A stretch of 40,939 bases of DNA from Ancylobacter novellus. GTDB lineage: Bacteria; Pseudomonadota; Alphaproteobacteria; Rhizobiales; Xanthobacteraceae. Position 1 is the first letter of the stretch; each line of letters begins with the position of its first letter. The stretch is taken from positions 1 to 40,939 of the forward strand of contig QFQD01000032.1 of the NCBI GenBank assembly GCA_003241485.1, written 5' to 3'. Below are positions 17,186-24,707 of the stretch, in pieces. Made by a program: the position numbers and the translations under genes. Under the pieces are notes generated by a model that saw nothing but the letters and a program-made list of their open reading frames with translations, made no database searches and was not told the DNA's origin.

Positions 17186-17206
17186 TGGTTTTCTCCAGGC
17201 ACCCGC

Positions 17207-17533
17207 TCAATTTCGCGCGTGAATGCTCGACGCTTGATAGCCAAAGCAACGGATGCGCGCGGTGAGGCCAGCGTTACGCGTTATGGCGTTGTCCAACCCC
17301 TCCATGAACTGCTCCATGACTTGCGGCGTCCGAAAAGGCTCAAGGCGATATTGGATTTCCGCGAAGGCCGGGTGGCCCCGGCCGTGCCGGACAGCGACAT
17401 AGACGATATGCACATTCGCCAATGCCGCCCGCAGAACGCCCGTGCAGAGGTCGGTGCATTGCCCCGTGAGTTCCGCAAGGGCTTCGTCCGGCGGCATCCT
17501 GTCTGTCGGAATGTAGATCGTGACATTTGGCAT
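17207..17533 (-). CDS. Small tautomerase-like protein
   Basis: The 108-residue protein starts Met-Pro-Asn-Val-Thr-Ile-Tyr-Ile, which resembles tautomerase-superfamily proteins whose Pro after the removed Met is the catalytic base. A helix (EALAELTGQCTDLCTGVL), a second strand (HIVYVAV) and a final helix (PQVMEQFMEGLDNAI) fit a beta-alpha-beta unit of the MIF/4-OT type, here as one long unit. The match is by pattern only, and I cannot name a family with certainty. It lies 5 bp after the EthD-like gene and 21 bp before the metallo-hydrolase gene, so the three probably form an operon. A role on a ring-cleavage or keto-enol intermediate is a guess from that setting. Confidence 0.6.
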   Translation of the reverse strand: MPNVTIYIPTDRMPPDEALAELTGQCTDLCTGVLRAALANVHIVYVAVRHGRGHPAFAEIQYRLEPFRTPQVMEQFMEGLDNAITRNAGLTARIRCFGYQASSIHARN

Positions 17534-17538
17534 AGGGC

Positions 17539-18084
17539 CTACCGCTCCTTCTCGAAGGAAGCGTGATCCTCATTCCTCAACTGCGCCGTCATCGGCGCGT
17601 AGAGATGGACGTCGTCCGGCAGTTGCTCGATGTCGGGCCCGGCGCCCCGCTCGACCTTGGCGAGCCAGCGGCGTTCGGGGACCTTCTCCATGGCCACCGC
17701 CTGCATCGCCGAGGGGGTGAGGCCCAGCCGGACCAGAGGGTCGGGGCCTATTGCGCTCAACGCCAGATATTCGCCCTCCGCAATGGCCGGCGCGCGCTCG
17801 ACGCCGCCATAGAGGTTCCGGTGCCAGTCGGTGATGTGCTGTTGCCAGCGCGCGAAATTGCCGCCGCCCTTCCGGCGGTATTCCTCCCCCGTCAGGATGT
17901 CGAGGCCGTCGATCGAGTGTAGGGCGAGATAGACGGGGCACCTACGGCTCAAGGCCTTGAACCGCTGCGAGGTGTGGAAACCGCTCACCGAAATGAGGGC
18001 GGGCAGCTTGTCCAGGCTGTAAAAGTCGTTCCACTCCGCTTCGCTGGCCGGGTCGGCAAAGCTGCATTCCACCGTGTAGATCAT
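17539..18084 (-). CDS. Uncharacterised protein, possibly EthD-like alpha/beta-barrel
   Basis: The 181-residue product begins MIYTVECSFADPASEAEWNDFYS. A short strand followed by a helix with EWNDFY and LPALISVSGFHTSQRF is reminiscent of dimeric ferredoxin-like (EthD/Dabb) proteins. A second similar half may begin near YLALSAIG (around residue 107). No signal peptide or membrane segment is seen. It is the first gene of the three-gene operon divergent from the LysR gene, whose 165-bp intergenic region holds a dyad. I do not recognise a named function. Confidence 0.7.
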   Translation of the reverse strand: MIYTVECSFADPASEAEWNDFYSLDKLPALISVSGFHTSQRFKALSRRCPVYLALHSIDGLDILTGEEYRRKGGGNFARWQQHITDWHRNLYGGVERAPAIAEGEYLALSAIGPDPLVRLGLTPSAMQAVAMEKVPERRWLAKVERGAGPDIEQLPDDVHLYAPMTAQLRNEDHASFEKER

Positions 18085-18182
18085 CGGACCATCCTCGGCC
18101 GGTCGCTCGAGGCGACAGGCTTGTTTTTCATTGATGTTTGGTCATGATAATCTCGCGAAAATCGGCCATGTAGCGATATGCG

Positions 18183-18198
18183 GTCACCCTTCAGTGAC
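18183..18198. promoter_or_regulatory. Candidate LysR operator in divergent promoter region
   Basis: The dyad gtcac-ccttca-gtgac (18183-18198) lies between the divergent LysR gene (start 18250) and the EthD-like gene (start 18084). LysR proteins usually bind such interrupted dyads and autoregulate while controlling the divergent operon. A further ggtcac lies at about 18228, possibly an activation half-site. Confidence 0.45.
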
Positions 18199-18249
18199 TA
18201 AATGTCATTATGAAGGGGCCGCATTTCGGTCACTGCTGCGGAGAGGCTC

Positions 18250-19149
18250 GTGCGCCGCAAGATTCCCAGTCATTCTGCGCTCATGGCATTCGAAGCAGCA
18301 GCTCGTCATGGCAGCTTCGCGCGGGCGGCGGACGAACTGGCACTGACCGAAGGGGCGATCAGCCGCCAGATCGGCCGGCTGGAAGCGTTCCTCGGCGTTA
18401 CGCTGTTCGAGCGGGTGGGCAATCGCGTCAGGCTCCTGCCGAACGGCGAGCGTTACGCGGTTCAGGTTCGCGAGTCCCTCGACCGGCTGGAGCGTGACAG
18501 TCAATATCTGATGGGGCAGCCCAGCGACGGCGCGAGCCTCGACATCGCCACCCTGCCGACCTTCGCCACGCGCTGGCTCATTCCCCGGTTGGCGCGGTTT
18601 CGTGACCTGCACCCGAACATCATCGTGCACCTTGCCGAACGCATGGAGCCGTTTGTGCTTGCCGGAAGCGGCTTCGACGCCGCGATCCATTTCGAGCACC
18701 CCGCCTGGACGGGGATGCGGACGCACCGGCTGCTGCACGAGACGCTGGTTCCGGTTTGCCATCCCGCGCTTCTCGGCAGAGGTGAAGGAGCGGTATCGCT
18801 AGATGAGCTGCCGCGCCTTCATCGACGCCAGAACCCGGATGCCTGGGAACGCTATGCGCTGGAGAGCGGGATCGTGCTGACCAACCCTGCGGTTGGTGCC
18901 CGGTACGATCTTCATTCCATGCAGATCGAAGCCGCGCTGGCCGGTCTCGGCGTCGCGCTGGTGCCGCGCCTTTATATAGAAAAGGAGTTGGCGGAGGGGC
19001 GTCTGGTCGCGCCTTGGCCGGACGGTCAGTCGATCTCCAAGACCTTCAGCCTCATCCTACCGGAGCCCATCCGATTGAGTGAAGGGCCAATGCAGCTCTT
19101 TGCAAATTGGTTGCTGACGGAAGCGCGATCTTCAAATCCAACGCCTTGA
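18250..19149 (+). CDS. LysR family transcriptional regulator (GcvA-like)
   Basis: The 299-residue protein has an N-terminal winged helix (ALMAFEAAARHGSFARAADELALTEGAISRQI region, residues 11-45), a linker helix and a two-lobed co-inducer domain. The HTH wording and the WLIPRLARF segment resemble the GcvA/AmpR-like branch. The start is a GTG at 18250. It is transcribed away from the EthD-like/tautomerase-like/metallo-hydrolase operon, which makes it the probable regulator of those genes. GC content here is visibly lower than in the catabolic cluster to the left, in keeping with an accessory region. Confidence 0.92.
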   Translation: MRRKIPSHSALMAFEAAARHGSFARAADELALTEGAISRQIGRLEAFLGVTLFERVGNRVRLLPNGERYAVQVRESLDRLERDSQYLMGQPSDGASLDIATLPTFATRWLIPRLARFRDLHPNIIVHLAERMEPFVLAGSGFDAAIHFEHPAWTGMRTHRLLHETLVPVCHPALLGRGEGAVSLDELPRLHRRQNPDAWERYALESGIVLTNPAVGARYDLHSMQIEAALAGLGVALVPRLYIEKELAEGRLVAPWPDGQSISKTFSLILPEPIRLSEGPMQLFANWLLTEARSSNPTP

Positions 19150-19266
19150 GGTCACCCGCAACCCCCCCGGCCCGCGGGCGGACAGACTGGGACACAAATC
19201 CCCCGCCCATTTCGTGAGTCCTTCGTCGTATCCGTGCGTCACAAGGCTATAGCGAACACATAGTTC

Positions 19267-20580
19267 TCATCTCGGTCGCTCGCGGCCCGACTTTGGTTCT
19301 GAGGTGGCGGGTTTCGACGGCCTTTGCGCGTGTTGTGACAATTGACGCGCGCGTTTGGCGGAGTTGCTCTTTCCAGCCGTAACTGTGATCGCGGCGAGCA
19401 TCATGGCGGCAGCCAGCAGGAAGGTCAGTCGCATCCCCGAGGCGATGGCCAAGGGCGTCGCGCGGACGAAGTCCTCCGTCCCCACGCCGAAGGCGAAGAC
19501 GGCACCCATGGCGGACGCACCGGTAATCAGGCCGATATTGCGCGACAGGCCCAGCAACCCGGAAACCGTGCCGCGCCGAGCCTTGGCGACGTCGGCCAGC
19601 GCGGCGGTGTTGTTGGCGGCCTGGAACAGTTGATAGCCCGGCGTCAGCACGATGATGGAGAGCACATAGCCCGCAATGCCGATCGCGTTCGGCAGAAACG
19701 CCATCAGGAACGCGCCCGTTGCCAGCAGGACGAGGCCGATGGCGAGCATGCGATCGCTGCCCCAGGTATCGACCAACCGTCCGGATGGAACACCGCTGCC
19801 GATGGAAATCGCCGGCCCAATCGCCATGATGAAACCGACCTGCGTCGCCGGCAACCCACGTCCGAGGCCGAGATAAAAGGGGCCCACCACTAGCGTCGTC
19901 ATCATGACGGCGGCTACGAAGATATTCACTAGGAGGTTCGGCGCGAGGTTCCAGTCCATGACCGAGCGCAGGCTGATGGCCGGTGCCCTTTCCTTGATGG
20001 GCTCTGCCGGAAGCATCGTGATTGCCAATATCAGGGCCAGAGCTGCCAACGGTACCTGTACCCAGAAGATGCCGCGCCATCCTGTCAGCGGAATCAGCAC
20101 CCCGCCAAGCGAGGGGCCGAGCGCCGTCCCCAGCGCCGATACCGTGCCGAGCAGGCCCATGGCCCGCCCGACACGCGCCTCGCTGGCACTCTGGCGCATC
20201 AGCGCCATGGCAAGCGTCATCAGGAATGCCGCACCCATGCCCTGAAGCGCCCGCGCACCGATCAGCAGCAACAGGCTGGGGGCGATGGCGCAAAGCAGCG
20301 AGGCGACGGCGAACACAGCGAGCCCGACCACAAGCATGGGCTTCAGTCCGCGACGGTCGCCGAGCCAGCCGGCGATCAGCCCGGAGACCGTCAGGGCCGC
20401 GAGGTAGGCAACTACGACCATCTGTACGTGCGCGAAGGGCGCCGAGAATGCCTCGGCCATCGTCGGCAGCGAGATATTGGCGATGCTGGTGCCGAGCGCG
20501 GCCAGTAGCATTGCCAGCGCCAGTGTGATCGCGACGCCCGTTTGCGCCTTCTCCGCTACGCCCGAACTCGACCGTTCCAT
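19267..20580 (-). CDS. MFS transporter, drug:H+ antiporter type
   Basis: About 437 residues with roughly 12 membrane helices. Typical motifs are ALGTSIANISLPTMAEAF in helix 1, GWLGDRRGLKPML after helix 2 (motif A, GxLaDrxGrkxxl), and GTALGPSLGGVL (motif C of antiporters). It should export small hydrophobic compounds across the inner membrane. The ATG at 20580 is preferred because it has an agagg site 9 bp upstream; an in-frame start at 20631 would place unconserved residues first and lie within the MerR operator. It diverges from a MerR gene that probably controls it. The substrate is unknown. Confidence 0.88.
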   Translation of the reverse strand: MERSSSGVAEKAQTGVAITLALAMLLAALGTSIANISLPTMAEAFSAPFAHVQMVVVAYLAALTVSGLIAGWLGDRRGLKPMLVVGLAVFAVASLLCAIAPSLLLLIGARALQGMGAAFLMTLAMALMRQSASEARVGRAMGLLGTVSALGTALGPSLGGVLIPLTGWRGIFWVQVPLAALALILAITMLPAEPIKERAPAISLRSVMDWNLAPNLLVNIFVAAVMMTTLVVGPFYLGLGRGLPATQVGFIMAIGPAISIGSGVPSGRLVDTWGSDRMLAIGLVLLATGAFLMAFLPNAIGIAGYVLSIIVLTPGYQLFQAANNTAALADVAKARRGTVSGLLGLSRNIGLITGASAMGAVFAFGVGTEDFVRATPLAIASGMRLTFLLAAAMMLAAITVTAGKSNSAKRARQLSQHAQRPSKPATSEPKSGRERPR

Positions 20581-20624
20581 CGTCTCGACCTCTTGCTTCC
20601 ATATCCGTTGGGGAGCAGGCTGCC

Positions 20625-20648
20625 ACTTCAAGTCAACTTGAGGTCAAG
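20625..20648. promoter_or_regulatory. MerR-type dyad operator between the MFS and MerR genes
   Basis: The 20-bp dyad acttcaagtcaacttgaggt (20625-20644) is symmetric at 16 of 20 positions and resembles operators of the MerR/SoxR family. It ends 5 bp before the MerR start codon and contains that gene's gagg ribosome site. On the minus strand it includes TTGACC (20642-20647), a plausible -35 for the transporter gene, though I see no good -10 at 17-19 bp. Confidence 0.65.
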
Positions 20649-20649
20649 C

Positions 20650-21093
20650 ATGAAGTTTCTGGATATTGGAGAGGTCGCGGAGAAGAGCGGAAACAAGCCC
20701 TCGGCGCTGCGCTATTACGAGGAAGCCGGGCTGATTTCGTCGGTCTCCCGGCACGGGTTGCGCCGACAGTTTGCACCCGAGGTGCTGTTGCAGCTCAAGC
20801 TGATCGCGATGGGCAAGTCGGCGGGGTTTTCGCTCGGCGAGATTGCCGGGATGTTCGGCAGGAATGGCATGCCGGATCTGCCGCGCGCCACCTTACACGC
20901 GAAGGCGGACGAGATTGACCGGCAGATCCGCGAGCTGACGGCGCTGCGCGATACGCTCCGTCATGTCGCCGATTGCCCGGCGCCCTCACATATGGAGTGC
21001 CCAACCTTCCGGCGGCTGGTGGACGTAGCCGGTAAACGCAGCGAAAGAGGTGGAGAGGCGGAAAAGCCGAAAAAGGGCATCCGATGTGCATGA
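20650..21093 (+). CDS. MerR family transcriptional regulator
   Basis: The 147-residue protein starts MKFLDIGEVAEKSG with the MerR winged helix (LRYYEEAGLI at residues 18-27, RRQF shortly after), a helical hinge, and a dimerisation helix with EIDRQIRELTALRDTLRHVADC. It ends in a Cys-containing tail (CPAPSHMECPTF and a penultimate-region Cys). The tail lacks the four-Cys cluster of SoxR, so it is not a classical [2Fe-2S] sensor despite the SoxR-like operator. Metal or electrophile sensing through Cys is possible. The ATG at 20650 is chosen over an upstream start at 20542, which only adds antisense of the MFS gene. Confidence 0.9.
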   Translation: MKFLDIGEVAEKSGNKPSALRYYEEAGLISSVSRHGLRRQFAPEVLLQLKLIAMGKSAGFSLGEIAGMFGRNGMPDLPRATLHAKADEIDRQIRELTALRDTLRHVADCPAPSHMECPTFRRLVDVAGKRSERGGEAEKPKKGIRCA

Positions 21094-21275
21094 CGATGCT
21101 GATCCGGCCGCGGCCATGGCGGATCGCCCACGGCGGCATTCGTCGGTATTGCGTTCGTAATATTGGCGATTTTAGCCGAATCGGCGGGCCGCGAGCGACC
21201 AAGAAGAGAACTATGTCTTCGCTATAGCCCTATGACGCCTGCTGACCCATGCCTACCCCTCGCCGCCTTTCAGCG

Positions 21276-21340
21276 ACGTCCGCTTTGCGCCCCGATTTCG
21301 GCCATTTATCTCGCAACGGCCGCAGCCCAAAAGCGGACGT
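21276..21340. repeat. 11-bp perfect inverted repeat between MerR gene and integrase remnant
   Basis: The arms acgtccgcttt (21276-21286) and aaagcggacgt (21330-21340) are separated by 43 bp. The 287-bp gap from 21094 to 21380 holds no gene that I can support. The motif resembles dispersed extragenic palindromes of alphaproteobacteria and marks the place where the integrase match ends. Confidence 0.55.
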
Positions 21341-21380
21341 GAGCGAGGTGGGGCACGTCCGCACCTTCGTGCCAATACCA

Positions 21381-21827
21381 TCAAGCTAACCAATACACGC
21401 CGTGGACCGCCGCAGCGTGGGGGAACACGGTCTTTATATACCCAAAGTCCATGCTGACCGTGACCGGGCCAGCCCCTTCCTTCGCGCGATCCTTGCCGTA
21501 TCCGATGAGGCGCTCGCGGTCGAGCTCGGCGATCTTCAAAGCGCCGAGCGCTTCGTCGAGGGAGGTCAGGCAGAAGTCCTTGGAACGGCCGATCCCGATC
21601 CCTACCTCGGCCATGTCCTGGCGGTGGAGCGCGACGAGATCGCGGAAGCGTTTCGCGTCGCGCGACCTGCGCGTGGCGGCGGGTTCCTGGCGATCGATGC
21701 GACGCTCCATGTCGAGCGCCCATTCCTCGGCATCCTTGCGGCGCAGGTAAGTCTCATTGACGTACTGCCCCTTCCGACGGATCTGGGCTCTCCTGGAGCC
21801 GGATTTTAGTTTAGTGAAGCTAGCCAA
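21381..21827 (-). pseudogene. Truncated tyrosine-recombinase integrase (N-terminal part)
   Basis: About 148 residues match the N-terminal arm-binding and core-binding domains of phage-type integrases. A start with SGSRRAQIRRKGQYVNETYLRRKDAE leads to a helical SAM-like domain ending VTVSMDFGYIKTVFPHAAAVHGV, where full-length homologs continue toward the catalytic domain. Here a stop follows after YWLA. The Arg-His-Arg-Tyr catalytic half is missing, so recombination activity is lost. The gene begins 112 bp upstream of dusA and points away from it. dusA is a documented target of a dedicated integrase family, which fits a remnant element at this site. Confidence 0.85.
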
Positions 21828-21828
21828 A

Positions 21829-21952
21829 CCGTGTGCGCTCCGTGTGCACTCACGCGTCGAAAAATCGGAAATTGGGGCGTATCGTGGCGAAAAATCGAGT
21901 GCACACGCCGAGACCCAATTCCTTGAAGTTACAAAAATAATGTCGAAAAATC
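21829..21952. repeat. Iteron-like repeats between integrase remnant and dusA
   Basis: Tandem 11-mers ccgtgtgcgct (21829-21839) and ccgtgtgcact (21840-21850) differ at one base. The second forms a perfect 10-bp inverted repeat with agtgcacacg (21898-21907). A direct repeat gtcgaaaaatc occurs at 21856-21866 and 21942-21952, the latter inside dusA codons 1-5, with a related gcgaaaaatc at 21887-21896. The layout resembles arm-type and core-type integrase sites at an attachment site. Confidence 0.6.
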
Positions 21953-22941
21953 AGCCGCTTACATTTTCTGTGGCCCCTATGATGGATTGGACTGACCGGC
22001 ATTGCCGGGCGTTCCATCGTACCCTCTCCGTGCGGGCGCTGCTTTATACCGAGATGGTCACCGCCAATGCGGTGATCTTCGGCGATCGCGAGCGGCTGCT
22101 GGGGTTTTCGGCCGTCGAACATCCGTTGGCGGTGCAACTCGGCGGGTCGGAGCCGGACGCGCTCGCCAAGGCGGCGCGCATCTGTGCCGACTGGGGCTAT
22201 GACGAGATCAACCTGAATGTCGGCTGCCCCTCGGATCGCGTGCAGGGCGGAAATTTCGGCGCCTGCCTGATGCGCGACCCCGATCTTGTCGCGACATGCG
22301 TGGCGGCGATGAAGGCGGAAGTCGCCATTCCCGTCACCGTCAAATGCCGGATCGGCGTGGACGAGCAGGACCCGGAAGAAGCTCTCGACGCGCTGGCCGA
22401 CAAGGTGCTGGCGGCGGGAGCGGACGCGCTCATCGTCCATGCCCGCAAGGCGTGGCTGCAGGGGCTTTCGCCCAAGGAGAACCGGGATGTTCCCCCGCTC
22501 GACTATGACCGCGTCCACCGGCTTAAGCAGCGTCTGCCGCAGGTGCCTGTCAGCATCAATGGCGGGCTCACGACCCTGGAGGCGGCCGAGGCGCAGCTCG
22601 AAAAGCTCGACGGCGTCATGCTCGGCCGCGCCGCCTATCAGAATCCCGAACTTCTGCTGCAGGTCGATGCGCGCTTCTTCGGGGCCCCGAATCCGCACCC
22701 GGACAGCTTTGCTGCGGTCGAGGCGTTCGAGCCTTATGTCGCCGCTCATGTCGCGAGCGGCGGACGGCTGCACGACGTCACCCGTCATATGCTCGGCCTG
22801 TTCACCGGGCGGCCGGGCGCGCGGGCTTTCCGCCGACGTCTGGCGATCGATGGCGTCAAGGCGGAAGCTGGCATAGAAGTGCTGCGCGCCGCCGTGGATG
22901 AAGTGCGTCGCGCTGAGGAGCGGCGTTCGCTGGTGGCCTGA
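21940..22941 (+). CDS. dusA: tRNA-dihydrouridine(20/20a) synthase DusA
   Basis: The 333-residue FMN enzyme reduces uridine in the D-loop of tRNAs. It has SVAPMMDWTDRHCR (10-23), YTEMV at 36-40, NLNVGCPSDRVQGGNFGACLM with catalytic C96, a KCRIGVD segment and SINGGL in the phosphate site. The ATG at 21940 has no strong ribosome site, and the first 20 or so codons (aaa aat cag ccg ctt aca ttt tct) are AT-richer than the rest, which suggests a replaced 5' end at an integration site. The downstream permease start overlaps its stop by one base (TGATG), so they are translationally coupled. Confidence 0.95.
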   Translation: MSKNQPLTFSVAPMMDWTDRHCRAFHRTLSVRALLYTEMVTANAVIFGDRERLLGFSAVEHPLAVQLGGSEPDALAKAARICADWGYDEINLNVGCPSDRVQGGNFGACLMRDPDLVATCVAAMKAEVAIPVTVKCRIGVDEQDPEEALDALADKVLAAGADALIVHARKAWLQGLSPKENRDVPPLDYDRVHRLKQRLPQVPVSINGGLTTLEAAEAQLEKLDGVMLGRAAYQNPELLLQVDARFFGAPNPHPDSFAAVEAFEPYVAAHVASGGRLHDVTRHMLGLFTGRPGARAFRRRLAIDGVKAEAGIEVLRAAVDEVRRAEERRSLVA

Positions 22942-23777
22942 TGTTGCAAGCACTTCCCTGGGACTATCTGGCCTGGCTCGCCGCGGTGCTGCTGGTTGCG
23001 GGGCTGGCGACCGGCATTCTGGCCGGGCTTTTCGGCATTGGTGGTGGGGCCATCATCGTGCCGGTGCTTTACGAGGTGCTGGGCGCGGTCGGCGTCAGCG
23101 ATGCCGAGCGCATGCACATGTCCGTGGGTACGGCCCTCGCCATCATCGTGCCGACGGCGCTGCGTTCCTATTTCGCTCACAAGGCGCGCACCAAGGTCGA
23201 TGACACGGTATTGCGGCAATGGGCGGTGCCCATCGTGCTCGGCGCCATTGCCGGCTCGGGGCTGGCGGCGATCTCGCCGGATGTGGTGCTGAAGATCGCC
23301 TTCGTGCTGTTTGCCGGGCTGATGTCGGCGAAGCTGCTGTTCGGCCGCGAAAGCTGGGTGCTGGCCGACCAGCTGCCTGGCAAGGGTGCCCTGCGCGCCT
23401 ATGGGTTCGCGATCGGCGCCTTCGCGCCACTGGTGGGTATCAGCGGCGGCGGCATCGCCACCGTGGTTCTGACGCTCTATCGCGTGCCGATCCACACCGC
23501 GATCGCCACCTCGGCCGTGCTGGGCGCGCTGATCGCGGTGCCGGGAACCATCGGCTATGTCATCAGCGGCCTGCCGCATCTCGACCAGTTGCCGCCGCTG
23601 TCGCTCGGCTATGTCTCGCTGCCCGGTTTTGTATTGGTTGGCGGCATCGCGACGCTGGCGGCGCCGCTGGGCGCGCGTCTCGCGCACGGCTTCACCAAGC
23701 GCCAGCTCGAAGTCGGTTTCGGCATCTATCTGCTGCTGATCGGCCTGCGCTTCGCGGCGGCGCTGGTTGGCTTCTGA
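22941..23777 (+). CDS. TauE/SafE family sulfite exporter-like permease
   Basis: The 278-residue membrane protein has about 8 helices in two related halves. The GLFGIGGGAIIVPVL motif near residues 28-42 and its second-half counterpart GISGGGIATVVLTLYR are hallmarks of the TauE/SafE family. Members move sulfite, sulfonates or other organic anions across the inner membrane. The start codon overlaps the dusA stop by one base. The association with dusA need not be functional, and the substrate is unknown. Confidence 0.9.
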   Translation: MLQALPWDYLAWLAAVLLVAGLATGILAGLFGIGGGAIIVPVLYEVLGAVGVSDAERMHMSVGTALAIIVPTALRSYFAHKARTKVDDTVLRQWAVPIVLGAIAGSGLAAISPDVVLKIAFVLFAGLMSAKLLFGRESWVLADQLPGKGALRAYGFAIGAFAPLVGISGGGIATVVLTLYRVPIHTAIATSAVLGALIAVPGTIGYVISGLPHLDQLPPLSLGYVSLPGFVLVGGIATLAAPLGARLAHGFTKRQLEVGFGIYLLLIGLRFAAALVGF

Positions 23778-23784
23778 CGCACCT

Positions 23785-24513
23785 TTACGGCTCGACGACC
23801 TTCGCCCGCATCACCAGCTTCTCGCCGCGTATCTCGAAGCTGGCGAGGCGCGAGAGGAAAGTCATGCCGAGCAGGCTGTGCTTGAGCGAGCCGGGGCTGG
23901 CGATGAGCGCGGGTACGTTGCGCTCGGTGATGTTGCCGGCGATCTCCACCCGGTCGAGCACGACGGCGGCGGCGCGGCCGCGCCCGTTCGCGGTGTCGAT
24001 GGGAATGTCGTAGCGCAGGAACTCCAGCGGCAGGCCGGCGGCGACGGCGTCCTCGGGTGTCAGCACCACGCTGGAAGCGCCGGTGTCGACCAGCATCGGG
24101 ATGCGGTTGCCGTTTATCTCCACACGCACGTTGAAATCGCCGTCGCGCGCACGCGCAACCTCGACCGCCGGTCCGCCGTCGCGGGCAAGCGGCACGGCAT
24201 AGCCGGGCGCCAGCTCCGCCAGCACGCGATAGGCGACAGCGTGGAGCTCGAAACGGTAGGTATAGCCTACCGCCAGCACGCAGAAGATGACGAGCCACAG
24301 CGCGGCCGCCCGCAGCGCCTCGCCGAGCCGTCCGGTGAAGGTAGCGAAGACGCTGGCGCCGAGCACCAGCGCGAAGGCGCTGTAGCCGACGAGATAGGCG
24401 AGGTCCCCGACATCAAGGCCCGCGACCGAACCGCTTCGCGAAGCCCAGATCAGCAGGCCGATGCCGCCGGCGAGGCCGATGACGACGATCCACATGAGGC
24501 GGTCGGCGTTCAT
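23785..24513 (-). CDS. Membrane-anchored retropepsin-like aspartic protease (TIGR02281 type)
   Basis: The 242-residue protein has three N-terminal membrane helices (about 8-25, 38-57 and 69-86). A periplasm-facing retropepsin-like domain follows, with the active-site motif LVDTGASSVVL (DTGAS at 143-147) and a later RVEIAGNITERNVPALI strand. Such clan AA proteases act as dimers, since each chain supplies one DTG motif. The ATG at 24513 overlaps the stop of the DUF1289 gene by 4 bp (ATGA), so the two are coupled. The frame extends further upstream, but that part is antisense of neighbouring genes. The physiological substrate is unknown. Confidence 0.88.
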   Translation of the reverse strand: MNADRLMWIVVIGLAGGIGLLIWASRSGSVAGLDVGDLAYLVGYSAFALVLGASVFATFTGRLGEALRAAALWLVIFCVLAVGYTYRFELHAVAYRVLAELAPGYAVPLARDGGPAVEVARARDGDFNVRVEINGNRIPMLVDTGASSVVLTPEDAVAAGLPLEFLRYDIPIDTANGRGRAAAVVLDRVEIAGNITERNVPALIASPGSLKHSLLGMTFLSRLASFEIRGEKLVMRAKVVEP

Positions 24514-24692
24514 TGCGCGGCCTCCTTCATGCGGCGCGTGGCGAGGCGGATGAGCACCGCGCGGCGGTCGGTCTCGCTCATGGTGCTCCAGGCGCCGATC
24601 TCTTCGATGGTGCGGTCGCAGCCAAGGCAGTGCCGCCCGGTCGGGTCGAGCGTGCAGATGGAGACACAGGGACTGGAGACAGTGGTCGGCAT
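24510..24692 (-). CDS. DUF1289 domain small Cys-rich protein
   Basis: The 60-residue protein has the DUF1289 pattern: SPCVSICTLD, then GRHCLGCDRTIEEIGAWSTMS and a short basic helix. Four Cys (C-x3-C and C-x2-C) suggest binding of a metal or Fe-S cluster. Its role is unknown. It overlaps the aspartic protease start by 4 bp and lies 15 bp after cobS on the same strand's upstream side, that is, in a small convergent-free minus-strand block. Confidence 0.9.
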   Translation of the reverse strand: MPTTVSSPCVSICTLDPTGRHCLGCDRTIEEIGAWSTMSETDRRAVLIRLATRRMKEAAQ

Positions 24693-24707
24693 CGGAATCG
24701 GATACGC

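Noticed and set aside
20650..21093. SoxR identity for the MerR protein
   Set aside because: The operator resembles a SoxR box, but the C-terminal four-Cys Fe-S motif is absent.
21253..21723. Separate small protein in another frame of the integrase remnant
   Set aside because: The Arg-rich translation is out of frame with the recognisable integrase sequence and has no match; the integrase frame explains the region better.
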